Below are positions 8,068-16,154 of a DNA stretch of 64,000 nt, in pieces. Every line of letters begins with the position of its first letter. The first letter of the stretch is position 1. The DNA comes from Rufibacter latericius (GTDB lineage Bacteria; Bacteroidota; Bacteroidia; Cytophagales; Hymenobacteraceae), in assembly GCF_003721515.1 (NCBI RefSeq), contig NZ_RJJD01000008.1, positions 916,410 to 980,409 of the forward strand, given 5' to 3'. The notes under the pieces were generated by a model. That model had not been told where the DNA came from. It ran no database searches and was given only the letters and a program-made list of their open reading frames with translations. A program made the position numbers and the translations under genes.

Positions 8068-8451
8068 CTATTCCCACTTAAGAACGCCCTTCTTAATCAC
8101 GTAGTAGAAACCGGTTAAAAGCAGTCCCATAAACATGAGCATCCAGACAAAGCCGTCCAGGCCCAAGGCTCTGAAGTTCACGGCCCAAGGATACAGGAAG
8201 ATTACTTCCACGTCAAAAAGTACAAACAGGATGGCAATCAAGAAATACTTAATGGAGATAGGGGTACGGGCATCACCCTTAGATTCAATACCACACTCCC
8301 AGGAAGCATTTTTCACCTGACTTTTGCGCTTGGGTCCAATCAGGTGGGTAACCACCATTGAGAACACCACAAAACCCAAAGCCGCCACAAATTGAATCAC
8401 GATTGGAAGATAATCTCCCGGTAAATATTGTGCAGGGACAGTTGTTTCCAT
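8068..8451 (-). CDS. nuoA: NADH-quinone oxidoreductase subunit A
   Basis: A 127-residue membrane subunit with three hydrophobic helices. The loop after helix 1 has ASWECGIESKGDARTPISIKYF, the NuoA/ND3 signature with the conserved Cys next to the quinone site, followed by LFDVEVIFLYPWAVNF. It is the first gene of the operon, with a good Bacteroidota promoter just upstream. Confidence 0.95.
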   Translation of the reverse strand: METTVPAQYLPGDYLPIVIQFVAALGFVVFSMVVTHLIGPKRKSQVKNASWECGIESKGDARTPISIKYFLIAILFVLFDVEVIFLYPWAVNFRALGLDGFVWMLMFMGLLLTGFYYVIKKGVLKWE

Positions 8452-8455
8452 ATTA

Positions 8456-8500
8456 CAAAGCTATTTGGTGCAAAAGTAGGCACTTAAACCTAAGATTCAA
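8456..8500 (-). promoter_or_regulatory. Promoter of the nuo operon
   Basis: On the minus strand TTG (8500-8498), 19 bases, then TACTTTTG (8478-8471) fit the Bacteroidota -33/-7 consensus exactly. A second TAGCTTTG (8463-8456) lies 4 bases before the nuoA ATG and could give a leaderless start. Confidence 0.6.
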
Positions 8501-8758
8501 ACTAAAATACATTCTCTCATGGGCTTTGTACGCCCAGCCTACTTTAACGAACAACCGTTCTGTTTATTTTACAAAACAGACATTATGAAATCGATGTATT
8601 TTAAAATATTCAGAAAAATCTAGGGATTCTTGTAATAATTTTTAAAGTTTAATGACTCATAGCTGAGAGTAATTGTATTCTCCCCCAAGCAAATGATGAG
8701 CGGTCCCCTCCTGCCCCTCGTTTGAGTTATGTTTTTAGTAAATTTTCTTCAAACCGAT

Positions 8759-8788
8759 AAAAGCCCATCTATCTTAGTTGGGCTTTTT
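8759..8788 (+). terminator. Orphan terminator hairpin
   Basis: AAAAGCCCA (8759-8767) pairs with TGGGCTTTT (8779-8787), followed by T. No plus-strand gene precedes it, because nuoA runs the other way. Confidence 0.6.
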
Positions 8789-8803
8789 CCGTTTGGGCCC
8801 AGA

Positions 8804-8833
8804 TTGAAAAAGTTACTTTCTCCCCTACCTTTG
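8804..8833 (+). promoter_or_regulatory. Promoter of the secreted hypothetical gene
   Basis: TTG (8804-8806), 19 bases, then TACCTTTG (8826-8833). This is a full match to the Bacteroidota promoter pattern and would give a leader of about 60 bases. Confidence 0.65.
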
Positions 8834-8900
8834 CCTGCCCTTCGGAACTTAACGGCCCGGATTTTGCATTGGCCTGTTACGTCATTTCAGGCGTGTTTTT

Positions 8901-9458
8901 ATGAATATGAAGAGAAACTACCTTTTTGCGTTGCTATTGCCCCTCACCTTCCTGCTTGCGTTCGCGCCCAAACTGAAGAAGGTGACGGTGGCCAAGAACG
9001 TGACCTTGTCTATTCCGCAGAACTTTGACGTAATGCCCGATGACGGCATCGCCCGCGAGTACCCGGCAGCCCGCAAACCGTTAGGCGTCTTCACCAGCCC
9101 CGATGGCCAAGTGGACATCAGCGTGAACCAGCGCCCCAGCACCTTCCCGGCAGATGACATCAACATTCTGCTGCCCTTTTACAAAGCGTCCATCCAGCGC
9201 ATGTTCACCGAGGTGAAGTTCCTGCGTGAGGAGAAACAAACCATTAACGGCCGCGAATACCTGGTGTATGAGTTTGTCTCCACCGTGCGCGACGAGCGCC
9301 GCACCCGCAACATGGCTCCTATTAGAAAGTACACGCTTATTCAGTACACGTTCCAGAAGGACCAGATGCTGATTTTCAGCTTTAACGCACCGGTTGCGTT
9401 GCAGCAGGAGTGGCAGGAAACCGCCCGCGCCGTGATGGCCAGCGCCACCGTGAAGTAA
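8901..9458 (+). CDS. Secreted hypothetical protein, DcrB/PsbP-like
   Basis: A 185-residue protein starting MNMKRNYLFALLLPLTFLLA, a likely signal peptide or N-terminal anchor. The rest has no Cys and alternates strands and helices: LSIPQNFDVMPDDG, then a Q/R-rich segment, then REEKQTINGREYLVYEF and a C-terminal strand LIFSFNAP. The order of short strands around a basic helix resembles the DcrB/PsbP fold, but that is a resemblance only. It has its own promoter and is followed by a palindromic repeat and then tadA. No function can be assigned. Confidence 0.8.
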   Translation: MNMKRNYLFALLLPLTFLLAFAPKLKKVTVAKNVTLSIPQNFDVMPDDGIAREYPAARKPLGVFTSPDGQVDISVNQRPSTFPADDINILLPFYKASIQRMFTEVKFLREEKQTINGREYLVYEFVSTVRDERRTRNMAPIRKYTLIQYTFQKDQMLIFSFNAPVALQQEWQETARAVMASATVK

Positions 9459-9495
9459 TTCTGATTTTCCCTCCGGAGAGGAGTAGACCGTTTCT

Positions 9496-9531
9496 GTTTA
9501 GGGCCTGTTTTTCAGAAAACAGGCCCTAAAC
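9496..9531. repeat. Best palindromic repeat copy (perfect 16-bp arms)
   Basis: GTTTAGGGCCTGTTTT (9496-9511) and its exact reverse complement (9516-9531) flank the loop TCAG. It is the least decayed member of the family in the window and lies 3' of the secreted hypothetical gene and 5' of tadA. Confidence 0.9.
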
Positions 9532-9600
9532 GCTTTATACACAACCAAAGAGCCGGTAGCCAGTAAAAAGAGGTTACCGTTTCTACTAGAACCTAAACCC

Positions 9601-10047
9601 GTGCTAAGCATCCATTCAGACGAACATTTCATGCGCGAAGCCTACAAGCAAGCGCAATACGCCTTTGAAGAAGGCGAAATCCCCATTGGCGCCGTGGTGG
9701 TGTGCCAGAACAAAATCATTGCGCGCGCCTATAACCAGACCGAGAAACTCAACGACGTCACGGCCCATGCCGAGATGCTGGCCTTCACTGCCGCTGCCAA
9801 CCACCTGGGCAATAAATACCTGCATGACTGCACGCTTTATGTTACTGTGGAACCCTGCGTCATGTGCGCCGGCGCCAGTTATTGGTCCCAGTTGAAACGC
9901 GTGGTATACGCCACCAACGATGAGAAACGCGGCTACCGAAGAACCGGCGTAAACCTGCTGCACCCCAAGACCGAACTGGTGACCGGCATCCTGGCGAACG
10001 AGTGCTCGCAATTGATGACCGAGTTTTTTAGAGCCAAAAGAATTTAG
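9601..10047 (+). CDS. tadA: tRNA-specific adenosine deaminase
   Basis: A 148-residue zinc deaminase that converts A34 to inosine in tRNA-Arg(ACG), allowing wobble decoding. The zinc and catalytic motif HAE is at residues 56-58 and PCVMC at 85-89 (Cys 86 and 89 bind zinc). Length is typical. The start is GTG at 9601; the first good ATG (residue 11) would remove part of the N-terminal helix, so GTG is kept. It probably shares no operon with sodA, which has its own promoter overlapping the end of this gene. Confidence 0.93.
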   Translation: MLSIHSDEHFMREAYKQAQYAFEEGEIPIGAVVVCQNKIIARAYNQTEKLNDVTAHAEMLAFTAAANHLGNKYLHDCTLYVTVEPCVMCAGASYWSQLKRVVYATNDEKRGYRRTGVNLLHPKTELVTGILANECSQLMTEFFRAKRI

Positions 10048-10049
10048 TT

Positions 10050-10057
10050 TATCTTTG
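10050..10057 (+). promoter_or_regulatory. -7 element for sodA
   Basis: TATCTTTG fits TAnnTTTG and lies just after the tadA stop; the -33 region is only TTT/TTA. A leader of about 55 bases would result. Confidence 0.4.
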
Positions 10058-10115
10058 GCCCGTTCCGTATTAATAGCAGAACACAAGTATTTCTAACCTA
10101 AAACCACATAAAACT

Positions 10116-10727
10116 ATGGCATTTGAACTTCCGCAACTTCCGTATGCGTACGATGCGCTTGAACCGCACATCGACCGTCAGACAATGGAAATCCACCATA
10201 CCAAGCACCACCAGGCGTATACCACTAACCTGAACAACGCCATCCAGGGTACTGAGAAGGAAAACCAGTCCATTGAGGAGATCCTGCGCGATGCGGCCAA
10301 GACTCCAGCGGTGCGTAACAACGGCGGTGGTTTCTACAACCACAACCTGTTCTGGACCATCCTGGCGCCAAATGGCGGCGGAAACCCAACTGGTCCGGTA
10401 GCCGAGGCCATTGACAGAGCCTTCGGTTCTTACGATGCCTTCAAAGAAGAATTCACCAAAGCCGCTACTACCCGTTTCGGGTCTGGTTGGGCTTGGCTTT
10501 GCGCCGTAGAAGGTGGTTCTGTACAAATCTGCTCTACCGCTAACCAAGACAACCCATTGATGGAAGGTGTTGACTCATGCGGCGGTGTTCCAATCCTGGG
10601 CTTAGACGTGTGGGAGCACGCGTACTACCTGAAGTACCAGAACCGCAGACCAGAGTACATCACGGCGTTCTTCAACCTCATCAACTGGGACGAAGTAAAC
10701 CGCCGCTACGCCCAAGCCAACGGCTAA
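10116..10727 (+). CDS. sodA: Superoxide dismutase (Fe/Mn family)
   Basis: A 203-residue Fe/Mn superoxide dismutase, a cytosolic dimer turning superoxide into peroxide and oxygen. Metal ligands are His27 (EIHHTKHH), His76 ([11 protein letters not shown]), Asp164 and His168 ([15 protein letters not shown]). [10 protein letters not shown] and the C-terminal motif are of the Mn type, but many Bacteroidota enzymes accept either metal, so the metal is not settled by sequence. No signal peptide. A strong terminator follows at 10750-10786. Confidence 0.95.
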   Translation: MAFELPQLPYAYDALEPHIDRQTMEIHHTKHHQAYTTNLNNAIQGTEKENQSIEEILRDAAKTPAVRNNGGGFYNHNLFWTILAPNGGGNPTGPVAEAIDRAFGSYDAFKEEFTKAATTRFGSGWAWLCAVEGGSVQICSTANQDNPLMEGVDSCGGVPILGLDVWEHAYYLKYQNRRPEYITAFFNLINWDEVNRRYAQANG

Positions 10728-10749
10728 GCATTTAAGATTATACATCTAC

Positions 10750-10786
10750 AAAAAGGGTCTCACCAAGTACGGTGAGACCCTTTTTT
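10750..10786 (+). terminator. Terminator after sodA
   Basis: A perfect 15-bp stem (10750-10764 with 10771-10785), a 6-base loop and a T run. Confidence 0.9.
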
Positions 10787-10881
10787 ATGCCCTGTAAATT
10801 ATAGCCCAACCTACAAAACATTGTTGTATTATCCGGTGGCCTTTGTCTATGTTGGTAAAGGGAAAGACATTCTGAATGCGC

Positions 10882-10911
10882 TTGTAAAACTAATTTCTTA
10901 GCTTACGTTTC
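10882..10911 (+). promoter_or_regulatory. Candidate promoter of the YD-like lipoprotein
   Basis: TTG (10882-10884), 19 bases, then TACGTTTC (10904-10911), one mismatch from TAnnTTTG at the last position. Confidence 0.45.
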
Positions 10912-10987
10912 CATTTTCTACAAAACAATGTCTATAGCAAGAGCAATCTATTGATTTTTTCTTTTGCTCACCTTTTTACTTAATCAT

Positions 10988-11797
10988 ATGCAAGCAACTT
11001 TTACCAGATTATTACTTAGCCTGCTTATATCAGTTCCTCTTTGTTTTATTTCCTGTGGCGATGAAGACCAAGACCCACTGGAAACCAAGAAAACCCAGGA
11101 GAACAGCTGTCAAGTAGTTACAAATGAAACGGTCCTTAATGGGGTGTCTATTGGACTCTCGCAAATCACCTATAACAGCCAAGGATATGTTACAAAAATG
11201 GAGATAAGAGAAGGTTTAGCAAACCAATCACCTACTGTCTCTTCGCGAGTTTATGTCTACAATGGCCAGAATCTACTGGTGCGTATAAATTATACAAAAG
11301 GTGAAGGACAAGAAGAAAGCTATACCACTTTTGAATACAATGCAGACGGCACTATCAGCAGAGAGACAAATTACAAAGGCACCACGCTTTACTGGGTATC
11401 TACCTATACTTATGATGCCAACAAACGCATGATTCAGCAATTGAGGACAATGGATGGGTCTACTAATAAGTTTATCTACGAGTATGCAGGAGACAGCCAG
11501 AACATTTCCAAAGAAACATATTACGTTCAAAATGGAACAGCAGTGTCTGGCTATAGGGTTTACTCTAATTATGATGATAAACTTAACCCTGTCTTCATGG
11601 TGAAAGGATTGCCTTTAAATGGGGAGAGCAGGAACAACCCTGCCAAAGAAGTGTATACCTCTTCAGACGGACAATCAACCCTCACGGATACTTATTCCTA
11701 TAAGTACAACACTAGCGGAGCTGTAACTGAGATTATTAGAAAGGCTTCATGGAGTCAAACCGAGTATAAGTCCCTGTTTACTTACACCTGCAACTAA
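10988..11797 (+). CDS. Lipoprotein with YD/RHS-like repeats
   Basis: A 269-residue protein from the Met at 10988. A signal peptide ends at a Cys followed by acidic residues (ISCGDEDQD), the pattern of surface-exported Bacteroidota lipoproteins. The body is a series of strand-turn-strand units with YD-like motifs, for example YNSQGYVTKMEI, YNADGTISRET, YDANKRMIQQL and YNTSGAVTEI. It is far too short to be a full RHS toxin and has no core or toxin domain. A Met at 10964 would put a hydrophobic stretch ahead of the signal and is disfavoured. Function unknown; surface exposure is inferred. Confidence 0.8.
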   Translation: MQATFTRLLLSLLISVPLCFISCGDEDQDPLETKKTQENSCQVVTNETVLNGVSIGLSQITYNSQGYVTKMEIREGLANQSPTVSSRVYVYNGQNLLVRINYTKGEGQEESYTTFEYNADGTISRETNYKGTTLYWVSTYTYDANKRMIQQLRTMDGSTNKFIYEYAGDSQNISKETYYVQNGTAVSGYRVYSNYDDKLNPVFMVKGLPLNGESRNNPAKEVYTSSDGQSTLTDTYSYKYNTSGAVTEIIRKASWSQTEYKSLFTYTCN

Positions 11798-11860
11798 GTT
11801 CTTATAAACTAAAGAGAATTGGTATCTTCCTGAATCTTCAAGACTAAAAGGCTCTCTACA

Positions 11861-11907
11861 AGAAAAGCCCTACAAATGACTTCAAGTCTCATTTGTAGGG
11901 CTTTTCT
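11861..11907. terminator. Terminator after the YD-like lipoprotein
   Basis: A perfect 19-bp stem (11861-11879 with 11889-11907) and a 9-base loop, AGAAAAGCCC at one end and GGGCTTTTCT at the other. It can work in both directions. Confidence 0.85.
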
Positions 11908-12091
11908 GCATTCCTAGATATGTGTATTCCAGTATATACATAAGCACCGCTATTCCTCTCCTAAGAAAGGCTTTAAAGGTAAATTAAGGTCTATTCAAGC
12001 CATCCTTCCCACTTGCACCTAAAGAACTCAACTCAAAAAATGCTTTTTATGGGGTTCAGCCTCCTTGTTTGGCAACCATAACCAAAGGACC
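11908..12091. other. Gap between convergent genes
   Basis: About 180 bases between the lipoprotein terminator and the repeat copy that precedes the Fur-like stop. I see no gene, promoter or further repeat in it. Confidence 0.4.
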
Positions 12092-12130
12092 CGTTTGCCG
12101 CCCTATTTCCAAAAAAGGCCCTTAAAACAG
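12092..12130. repeat. Palindromic repeat copy 3' of the Fur-like gene
   Basis: CGTTTGCCGCCCTATTTCC and AAAAAAGGCCCTTAAAACAG line up with the two arms. The right arm is well kept, the left has drifted. Confidence 0.65.
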
Positions 12131-12140
12131 CTTTACCTCA

Positions 12141-12518
12141 TTAGGCACTACAACTAGCACAGTGCCCAGACACCCAAGCATTCACATTTTGGGCCCGATA
12201 TCCTTGTGGCAAGGACACCTGCACTTTCTCAGATAAACATTCCACTTTCTGGCAACTCAGGCACTTGAAATGGAAATGGTCATGTGTGTGGTGGTTTTCC
12301 TGGCACCCATGGCATAGTGCAAAGTAAGACTTCCCATCATCAGAGACAATGCGGTGAGTAAGGCCATCTTCACAGAAGCGATTCAAAACCCGGTAAATAG
12401 TAACTCTGTCTGCTTCGCCTTTCAGCTGCTGTTCAATCATATCCTGGCTTAAGGCTGAGTTTGCAGACTTCAGCATGGCCAGTATAGCCTGTTGGGAAGG
12501 TGTGTTTCGTCTCTTCAT
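12141..12518 (-). CDS. Fur-family metal-sensing repressor (Zur-like)
   Basis: A 125-residue protein from the Met at 12518 (MKRRNTPSQQ). The winged-helix N-terminus has TPSQQAILAML and the recognition-helix phrase DRVTIYRVLNRF. The His-rich hinge ENHHTHDHFHF gives a regulatory metal site. Cys pairs CLSC (86-89) and CASC (120-123) form a structural zinc site. It is divergent from a flavoprotein gene, and a perfect palindrome TGCAACA-A-TGTTGCA lies 9 bases upstream, suggesting autoregulation. A Met at 12557 would put the palindrome inside the gene and is rejected. Zinc rather than iron or peroxide sensing is a guess from the short form and the His/Cys content. Confidence 0.87.
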   Translation of the reverse strand: MKRRNTPSQQAILAMLKSANSALSQDMIEQQLKGEADRVTIYRVLNRFCEDGLTHRIVSDDGKSYFALCHGCQENHHTHDHFHFKCLSCQKVECLSEKVQVSLPQGYRAQNVNAWVSGHCASCSA

Positions 12519-12526
12519 ATCTCTAA

Positions 12527-12541
12527 TGCAACAATGTTGCA
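12527..12541. promoter_or_regulatory. Palindromic operator between the Fur-like gene and the flavoprotein
   Basis: TGCAACA-A-TGTTGCA is a perfect 7-1-7 inverted repeat, the size and symmetry of Fur/Zur boxes. Its right half contains the TTG that serves as the -33 element of the plus-strand promoter at 12537-12566. Confidence 0.65.
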
Positions 12542-12566
12542 ATAATAAAAAATTCATTTACATTTG
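12537..12566 (+). promoter_or_regulatory. Promoter of the CPYC flavoprotein gene
   Basis: TTG (12537-12539), 19 bases, TACATTTG (12559-12566): an exact consensus match. The -33 element lies in the operator. Confidence 0.65.
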
Positions 12567-12675
12567 CCAAAAACAATTTCCACCAGGCACCTCAAAAGAA
12601 GCTCATCCCAAGGACGCAGAGCAGTCATTCCTGAAGTTAAGCTTCCTTTTAAGATGCCGCTTATTATACCATATC

Positions 12676-13584
12676 ATGGAAGACAGAACCGAATTTGATG
12701 TGATTATCGTTGGCGGAAGTTACGCCGGGCTTTCCGCGGCCATGGCATTGGGCCGGTCACTTCGGCATGTACTGGTGCTGGACAGTGGCCAGCCTTGCAA
12801 CTGGCAGACACCGCACTCGCATAACTTTCTTACCCAGGATGGCGAAACGCCCGCCGCTATTGCGCAGAAAGCCCGGGAACAGGTATTGGCATATCCTACC
12901 GTTATCATTAAAAATGGCAAAGCAGTAAAAGTAGCCGGGCAGACCAGTGCCTTTGAAGTCACCACAGAGGCGGGCGCTACTTTCAAGGGCAGCAAACTCT
13001 TATTCGCGACTGGTGTGAAGGACCAAATGCCTGAATTGAAAGGATTCGTGGAGTGTTGGGGCATCTCGGTGCTGTACTGCCCATATTGCCACGGCTACGA
13101 AGTACACCACCAGGAACTTGGTATTCTGGCCAATGGCGACATGGCGTTTGAATTAGCAAAGCTTATCTCTAACTGGTCGCCCAAGTTGACGGTGCTCACG
13201 AACGGAAAGCACACGTTCAGCCAGGAGCAGTTAATGGTATTACAGAACCACCAGATTGCCCTGGAGGAACGGGAAATTGCTTCGTTAAGCCATGAACAGG
13301 GATACCTGCAAAACGTGGTGTTCACAGATGGCTCCACCCTGCCGCTGAAAGCCATCTTTGCCAGACCCACCTTTACCCAACACTGCCCCTTGCCACAGGA
13401 AGCAGGGTGTGAACTTACTCCAGCGGGGCACCTGAAAGTGGATATCCTCCAGAGGACAACGGTGCCCGGCATTTACGCAGCCGGCGATGCTACCATCATG
13501 ATGCGCTCTGTTTCTATGGCTGTCGCAGTTGGTACCATGGCCGGAGCAGCCATCAACAAAGAGCTGATTGACGAACGCTTTTGA
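12676..13584 (+). CDS. Thioredoxin-reductase-like flavoprotein (CPYC)
   Basis: A 302-residue NAD(P)/FAD oxidoreductase. The FAD-binding start is DVIIVGGSYAGLSAAMALG and the second FAD motif is GIYAAGDAT. The redox pair is C135-P-Y-C138 in LYCPYCHGYEV, replacing the CATC of true thioredoxin reductases. The NADPH motif is weak (GILANGDMAFELAK), so the electron donor is uncertain. The start at 12676 gives a standard N-terminus; the reading frame stays open back to 12475, but that part runs through the operator and is rejected. It is divergent from a Fur-type regulator and likely under its control. The gene ends inside a repeat copy (CGCTTTTGA). Confidence 0.87.
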   Translation: MEDRTEFDVIIVGGSYAGLSAAMALGRSLRHVLVLDSGQPCNWQTPHSHNFLTQDGETPAAIAQKAREQVLAYPTVIIKNGKAVKVAGQTSAFEVTTEAGATFKGSKLLFATGVKDQMPELKGFVECWGISVLYCPYCHGYEVHHQELGILANGDMAFELAKLISNWSPKLTVLTNGKHTFSQEQLMVLQNHQIALEEREIASLSHEQGYLQNVVFTDGSTLPLKAIFARPTFTQHCPLPQEAGCELTPAGHLKVDILQRTTVPGIYAAGDATIMMRSVSMAVAVGTMAGAAINKELIDERF

Positions 13585-13617
13585 GGTAATTTCTGGGAAA
13601 TAGCCTTAAATCAAGCG
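13576..13617. repeat. Palindromic repeat copy overlapping a stop codon
   Basis: CGCTTTTGA (13576-13584) includes the last codons and TGA of the flavoprotein gene; the right end is TCAAGCG. The centre TTTCTGGGAAA and TAGCCTTAAA match the family. Confidence 0.6.
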
Positions 13618-13685
13618 CAGCACTTCCCTGCGCACGTTTTACCAGATAAAATTGTAATATAGAGCCTTGACAATAAAAGGCTTTT

Positions 13686-16154
13686 ATGGAGGTATTACTG
13701 CTTATGGTGTTGGTGGGGCTGGCGCTTTGGTTTGGAACCAGTGTATCGAGGCATTTTGTGCAGCACCACCGAGACATGCAGGATATGCGGGAAGAACTGG
13801 CTCGGCTGCGGGAACAGCTCAGCCGCTCCACGGTGCGCCCACCAATGGATGCCGCCCAGGAAGCCATACGACGAGATGCTGCCCATGCAGCTGCTTCGCC
13901 CTCCGCCGAAGCTTCAGCTCCACCTGTAGCACAACCTGTTCCTACGCCTCCACCGGTCTTCACGCCACCTACACCAATTCCGGTTGAAACACCGGTTGCG
14001 CAACCTGAACACATTCCGGCTCCTGAACCAATACCAACCGCTGCTTTTACCTCAACTGAGGAGGCCTCTGTTCCGCAAGAGGCAGAATCCACCAAACCTT
14101 CCATTTTCTCGCGCAAGCTGGATTGGGAGAAGTTCATCGGCGAGAACCTCATCAACAAACTCGGAATTGGGATTCTGGTGCTGGGGATTGGGTTCTTCGT
14201 GAAGTATGCCATTGACCAGGACTGGATAAACGAGATTGGCCGGGTAGCCATTGGGTTGCTGGCGGGCGGCACATTGCTGGGCATCGCGCACCGGCTTCGG
14301 AAAGACTACAAAGCCTTCAGCTCCGTGCTGATAGGAGGCGGGATGGCGGTGCTGTACTTCACCATTGCCATTGCCTTCCATGAATATCAGATTTTTAGTC
14401 AGACAGTGGCGTTCATCTTGATGATGGCAATTACGGGCTTTACCATCTTCCTGTCCATTGCTTATGACCGCATGGAACTGGCAGTGCTGGCCTTGGTGGG
14501 TGGTTTCGGGAGTCCGTTTATGGTGAGTACCGGCGAAGGCAATTACGTGGTGCTGTTTGTCTTTATCCTGCTATTGAACGTGGGTATTCTGGTGCTGGCC
14601 TACTTCAAAAAATGGAACCTGTTGAACCTGATTGCCTACGTTTTCACCATCATTCTATACGGTGGCTGGTTCGGTACCCGGGTGGTAGACGTGCCCAATG
14701 CCCCTTACGTGGGTGCCCTGGTCTTTGCCACGCTCTTTTACTTGGTGTTCTTCCTGATGAACCTTATTTACAACGTGAAGGAGCGCCGCAGATTTACCGG
14801 CCCCGAGATTATGATGCTGCTGAGCAACACGTTTCTGTATTATGGGGTGGGCATGTACGTCATGTCACAGATAGCCGGAGGCAGTTACCGAGGCTTGTTC
14901 ACTATTCTGCTGGGCCTTTTCAACTTCGTGTTTGCGTACGGGCTTTACCGCAGCAACCGGGTAGACCGCAATTTGGTGTACCTGCTCATTGGGCTGGTAT
15001 TGACGTTCCTGAGTTTATCGGCACCTATTCAGCTGGAAGGCAATTACATTACCCTGTTCTGGGCGTTGGAAGCGGTCTTGCTGCTTTGGCTCTCGCAACG
15101 GTCAGGGATTCAGTTGATGAAACACGCCTCGGTGCTGGTGCTGGTGTTAATGCTTGGCAGCTTGGCCATGGACTGGCTAGATTACTCAATTGCCCGCGCA
15201 GGACTGCCGCTACTGCTGAACAAGCTCTTTATCACCGGTCTGGTCGTAGTCGCCTCTTTGGCGGGAACCTGGTTTCTGCTGGGACGGGAGACCGAAACCA
15301 CCACTCCACCCATCAGGTTCTTCCAGGTGTACAGAACCCTGGTGGGTCTGGCGCTAGTGCTATTCCTGTATCTGGTGCTTCTGCTAGAGTTGCAACACCA
15401 ACTTACCCATTCTACCTTGAGCAGCGATGTACAGATACAGTTGCTGGGCTTCTACCATTATCTGTTCCTGTTGGGCTTGCTGGCGTGGAGTACTCGTTTA
15501 CCCAATCCGGTATACGGCAGAGTAGTCATGGGCCTTTCGGTGGTGGCGCTGCTGGGGTATTTGACCAATCTGCAGCCATCAGTGAGCTACATCCGCAACG
15601 GATATCTGTTTAACCAAACCGAGACGCTATCAGCCTTTCTAAGTCATTATCTGCCGCTGCTCACGCTGATTATATTACTGGCCGTAGTGCTCAGAAAGAT
15701 GCAGCAGCAGTTTGGATTTGGCAGCAGGCTAGGAAAAATCAGCTTGTGGCTAGCCAGTGCCGCGGGTGTCTTTCTGCTCAGCTTTGAATTGGTGCACTTG
15801 TGGTTGTTGAAGTCGCACCCCACCTCTGCTGAGCTGTACAACTCCATGGGGCACATCCGGAAAATCGGGTTTCCTATTCTTTGGGGCGTGATTTCGTTTG
15901 TGCTCATGATGGTGGGCATGTCCAAGAAAATCAAGACCCTGCGCATCATCTCGCTCACCTTGTTCTTCCTGACCTTGCTCAAGCTCTTCCTGTTTGATGT
16001 GCGGGACATGACGGAGGGAGGCAAGATTGCAGCCTTCATCTGCCTTGGTGTGCTGTTGCTGGTGATATCGTTTATGTACCAAAAACTTAAAAACCTTATT
16101 TTAGAAGGCGAAACCAAGCCTTTGGAGGCTAGCCCTGTTCCAAATGAAGAGTAA
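13686..16154 (+). CDS. DUF2339 polytopic membrane protein
   Basis: An 822-residue protein. An N-terminal hydrophobic helix (MEVLLLMVLVGLALWFG) is followed by a coiled-coil-like segment of about residues 25-45, a Pro/Ala-rich linker up to about 140, and then WEKFIGENLINKLGIGILVLG, the start of the DUF2339 domain with around 20 closely packed membrane helices. The function of the family is unknown. It is followed by a DUF3999 gene with an 11-base overlap, a pairing seen in other genomes, so the two probably act together in the envelope. A long plus-strand frame inside it is a shadow. Confidence 0.9.
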   Translation: MEVLLLMVLVGLALWFGTSVSRHFVQHHRDMQDMREELARLREQLSRSTVRPPMDAAQEAIRRDAAHAAASPSAEASAPPVAQPVPTPPPVFTPPTPIPVETPVAQPEHIPAPEPIPTAAFTSTEEASVPQEAESTKPSIFSRKLDWEKFIGENLINKLGIGILVLGIGFFVKYAIDQDWINEIGRVAIGLLAGGTLLGIAHRLRKDYKAFSSVLIGGGMAVLYFTIAIAFHEYQIFSQTVAFILMMAITGFTIFLSIAYDRMELAVLALVGGFGSPFMVSTGEGNYVVLFVFILLLNVGILVLAYFKKWNLLNLIAYVFTIILYGGWFGTRVVDVPNAPYVGALVFATLFYLVFFLMNLIYNVKERRRFTGPEIMMLLSNTFLYYGVGMYVMSQIAGGSYRGLFTILLGLFNFVFAYGLYRSNRVDRNLVYLLIGLVLTFLSLSAPIQLEGNYITLFWALEAVLLLWLSQRSGIQLMKHASVLVLVLMLGSLAMDWLDYSIARAGLPLLLNKLFITGLVVVASLAGTWFLLGRETETTTPPIRFFQVYRTLVGLALVLFLYLVLLLELQHQLTHSTLSSDVQIQLLGFYHYLFLLGLLAWSTRLPNPVYGRVVMGLSVVALLGYLTNLQPSVSYIRNGYLFNQTETLSAFLSHYLPLLTLIILLAVVLRKMQQQFGFGSRLGKISLWLASAAGVFLLSFELVHLWLLKSHPTSAELYNSMGHIRKIGFPILWGVISFVLMMVGMSKKIKTLRIISLTLFFLTLLKLFLFDVRDMTEGGKIAAFICLGVLLLVISFMYQKLKNLILEGETKPLEASPVPNEE

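Larger units (their letters stand above)
8452..8803. other. Intergenic region between nuoA and the next gene
   Basis: AT-rich and divergent. I see no convincing protein gene. It holds the nuo promoter on the left and an orphan terminator-like hairpin on the right. A short untranslated RNA on the plus strand ending at that hairpin is possible but no clear promoter for it is visible. Confidence 0.4.

Noticed and set aside
8729..9028. Plus-strand frame of 99 codons upstream of the secreted hypothetical gene
   Set aside because: It covers the orphan terminator and the promoter and overlaps the next gene in another frame.
12475..12675. N-terminal extension of the CPYC flavoprotein
   Set aside because: It would run through the operator and promoter and over the divergent regulator; the family starts at the Met at 12676.
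14612..15613. Plus-strand open frame of 333 codons
   Set aside because: It lies entirely in another frame of the DUF2339 gene and its Arg/Gly/Pro-rich translation has no family features.
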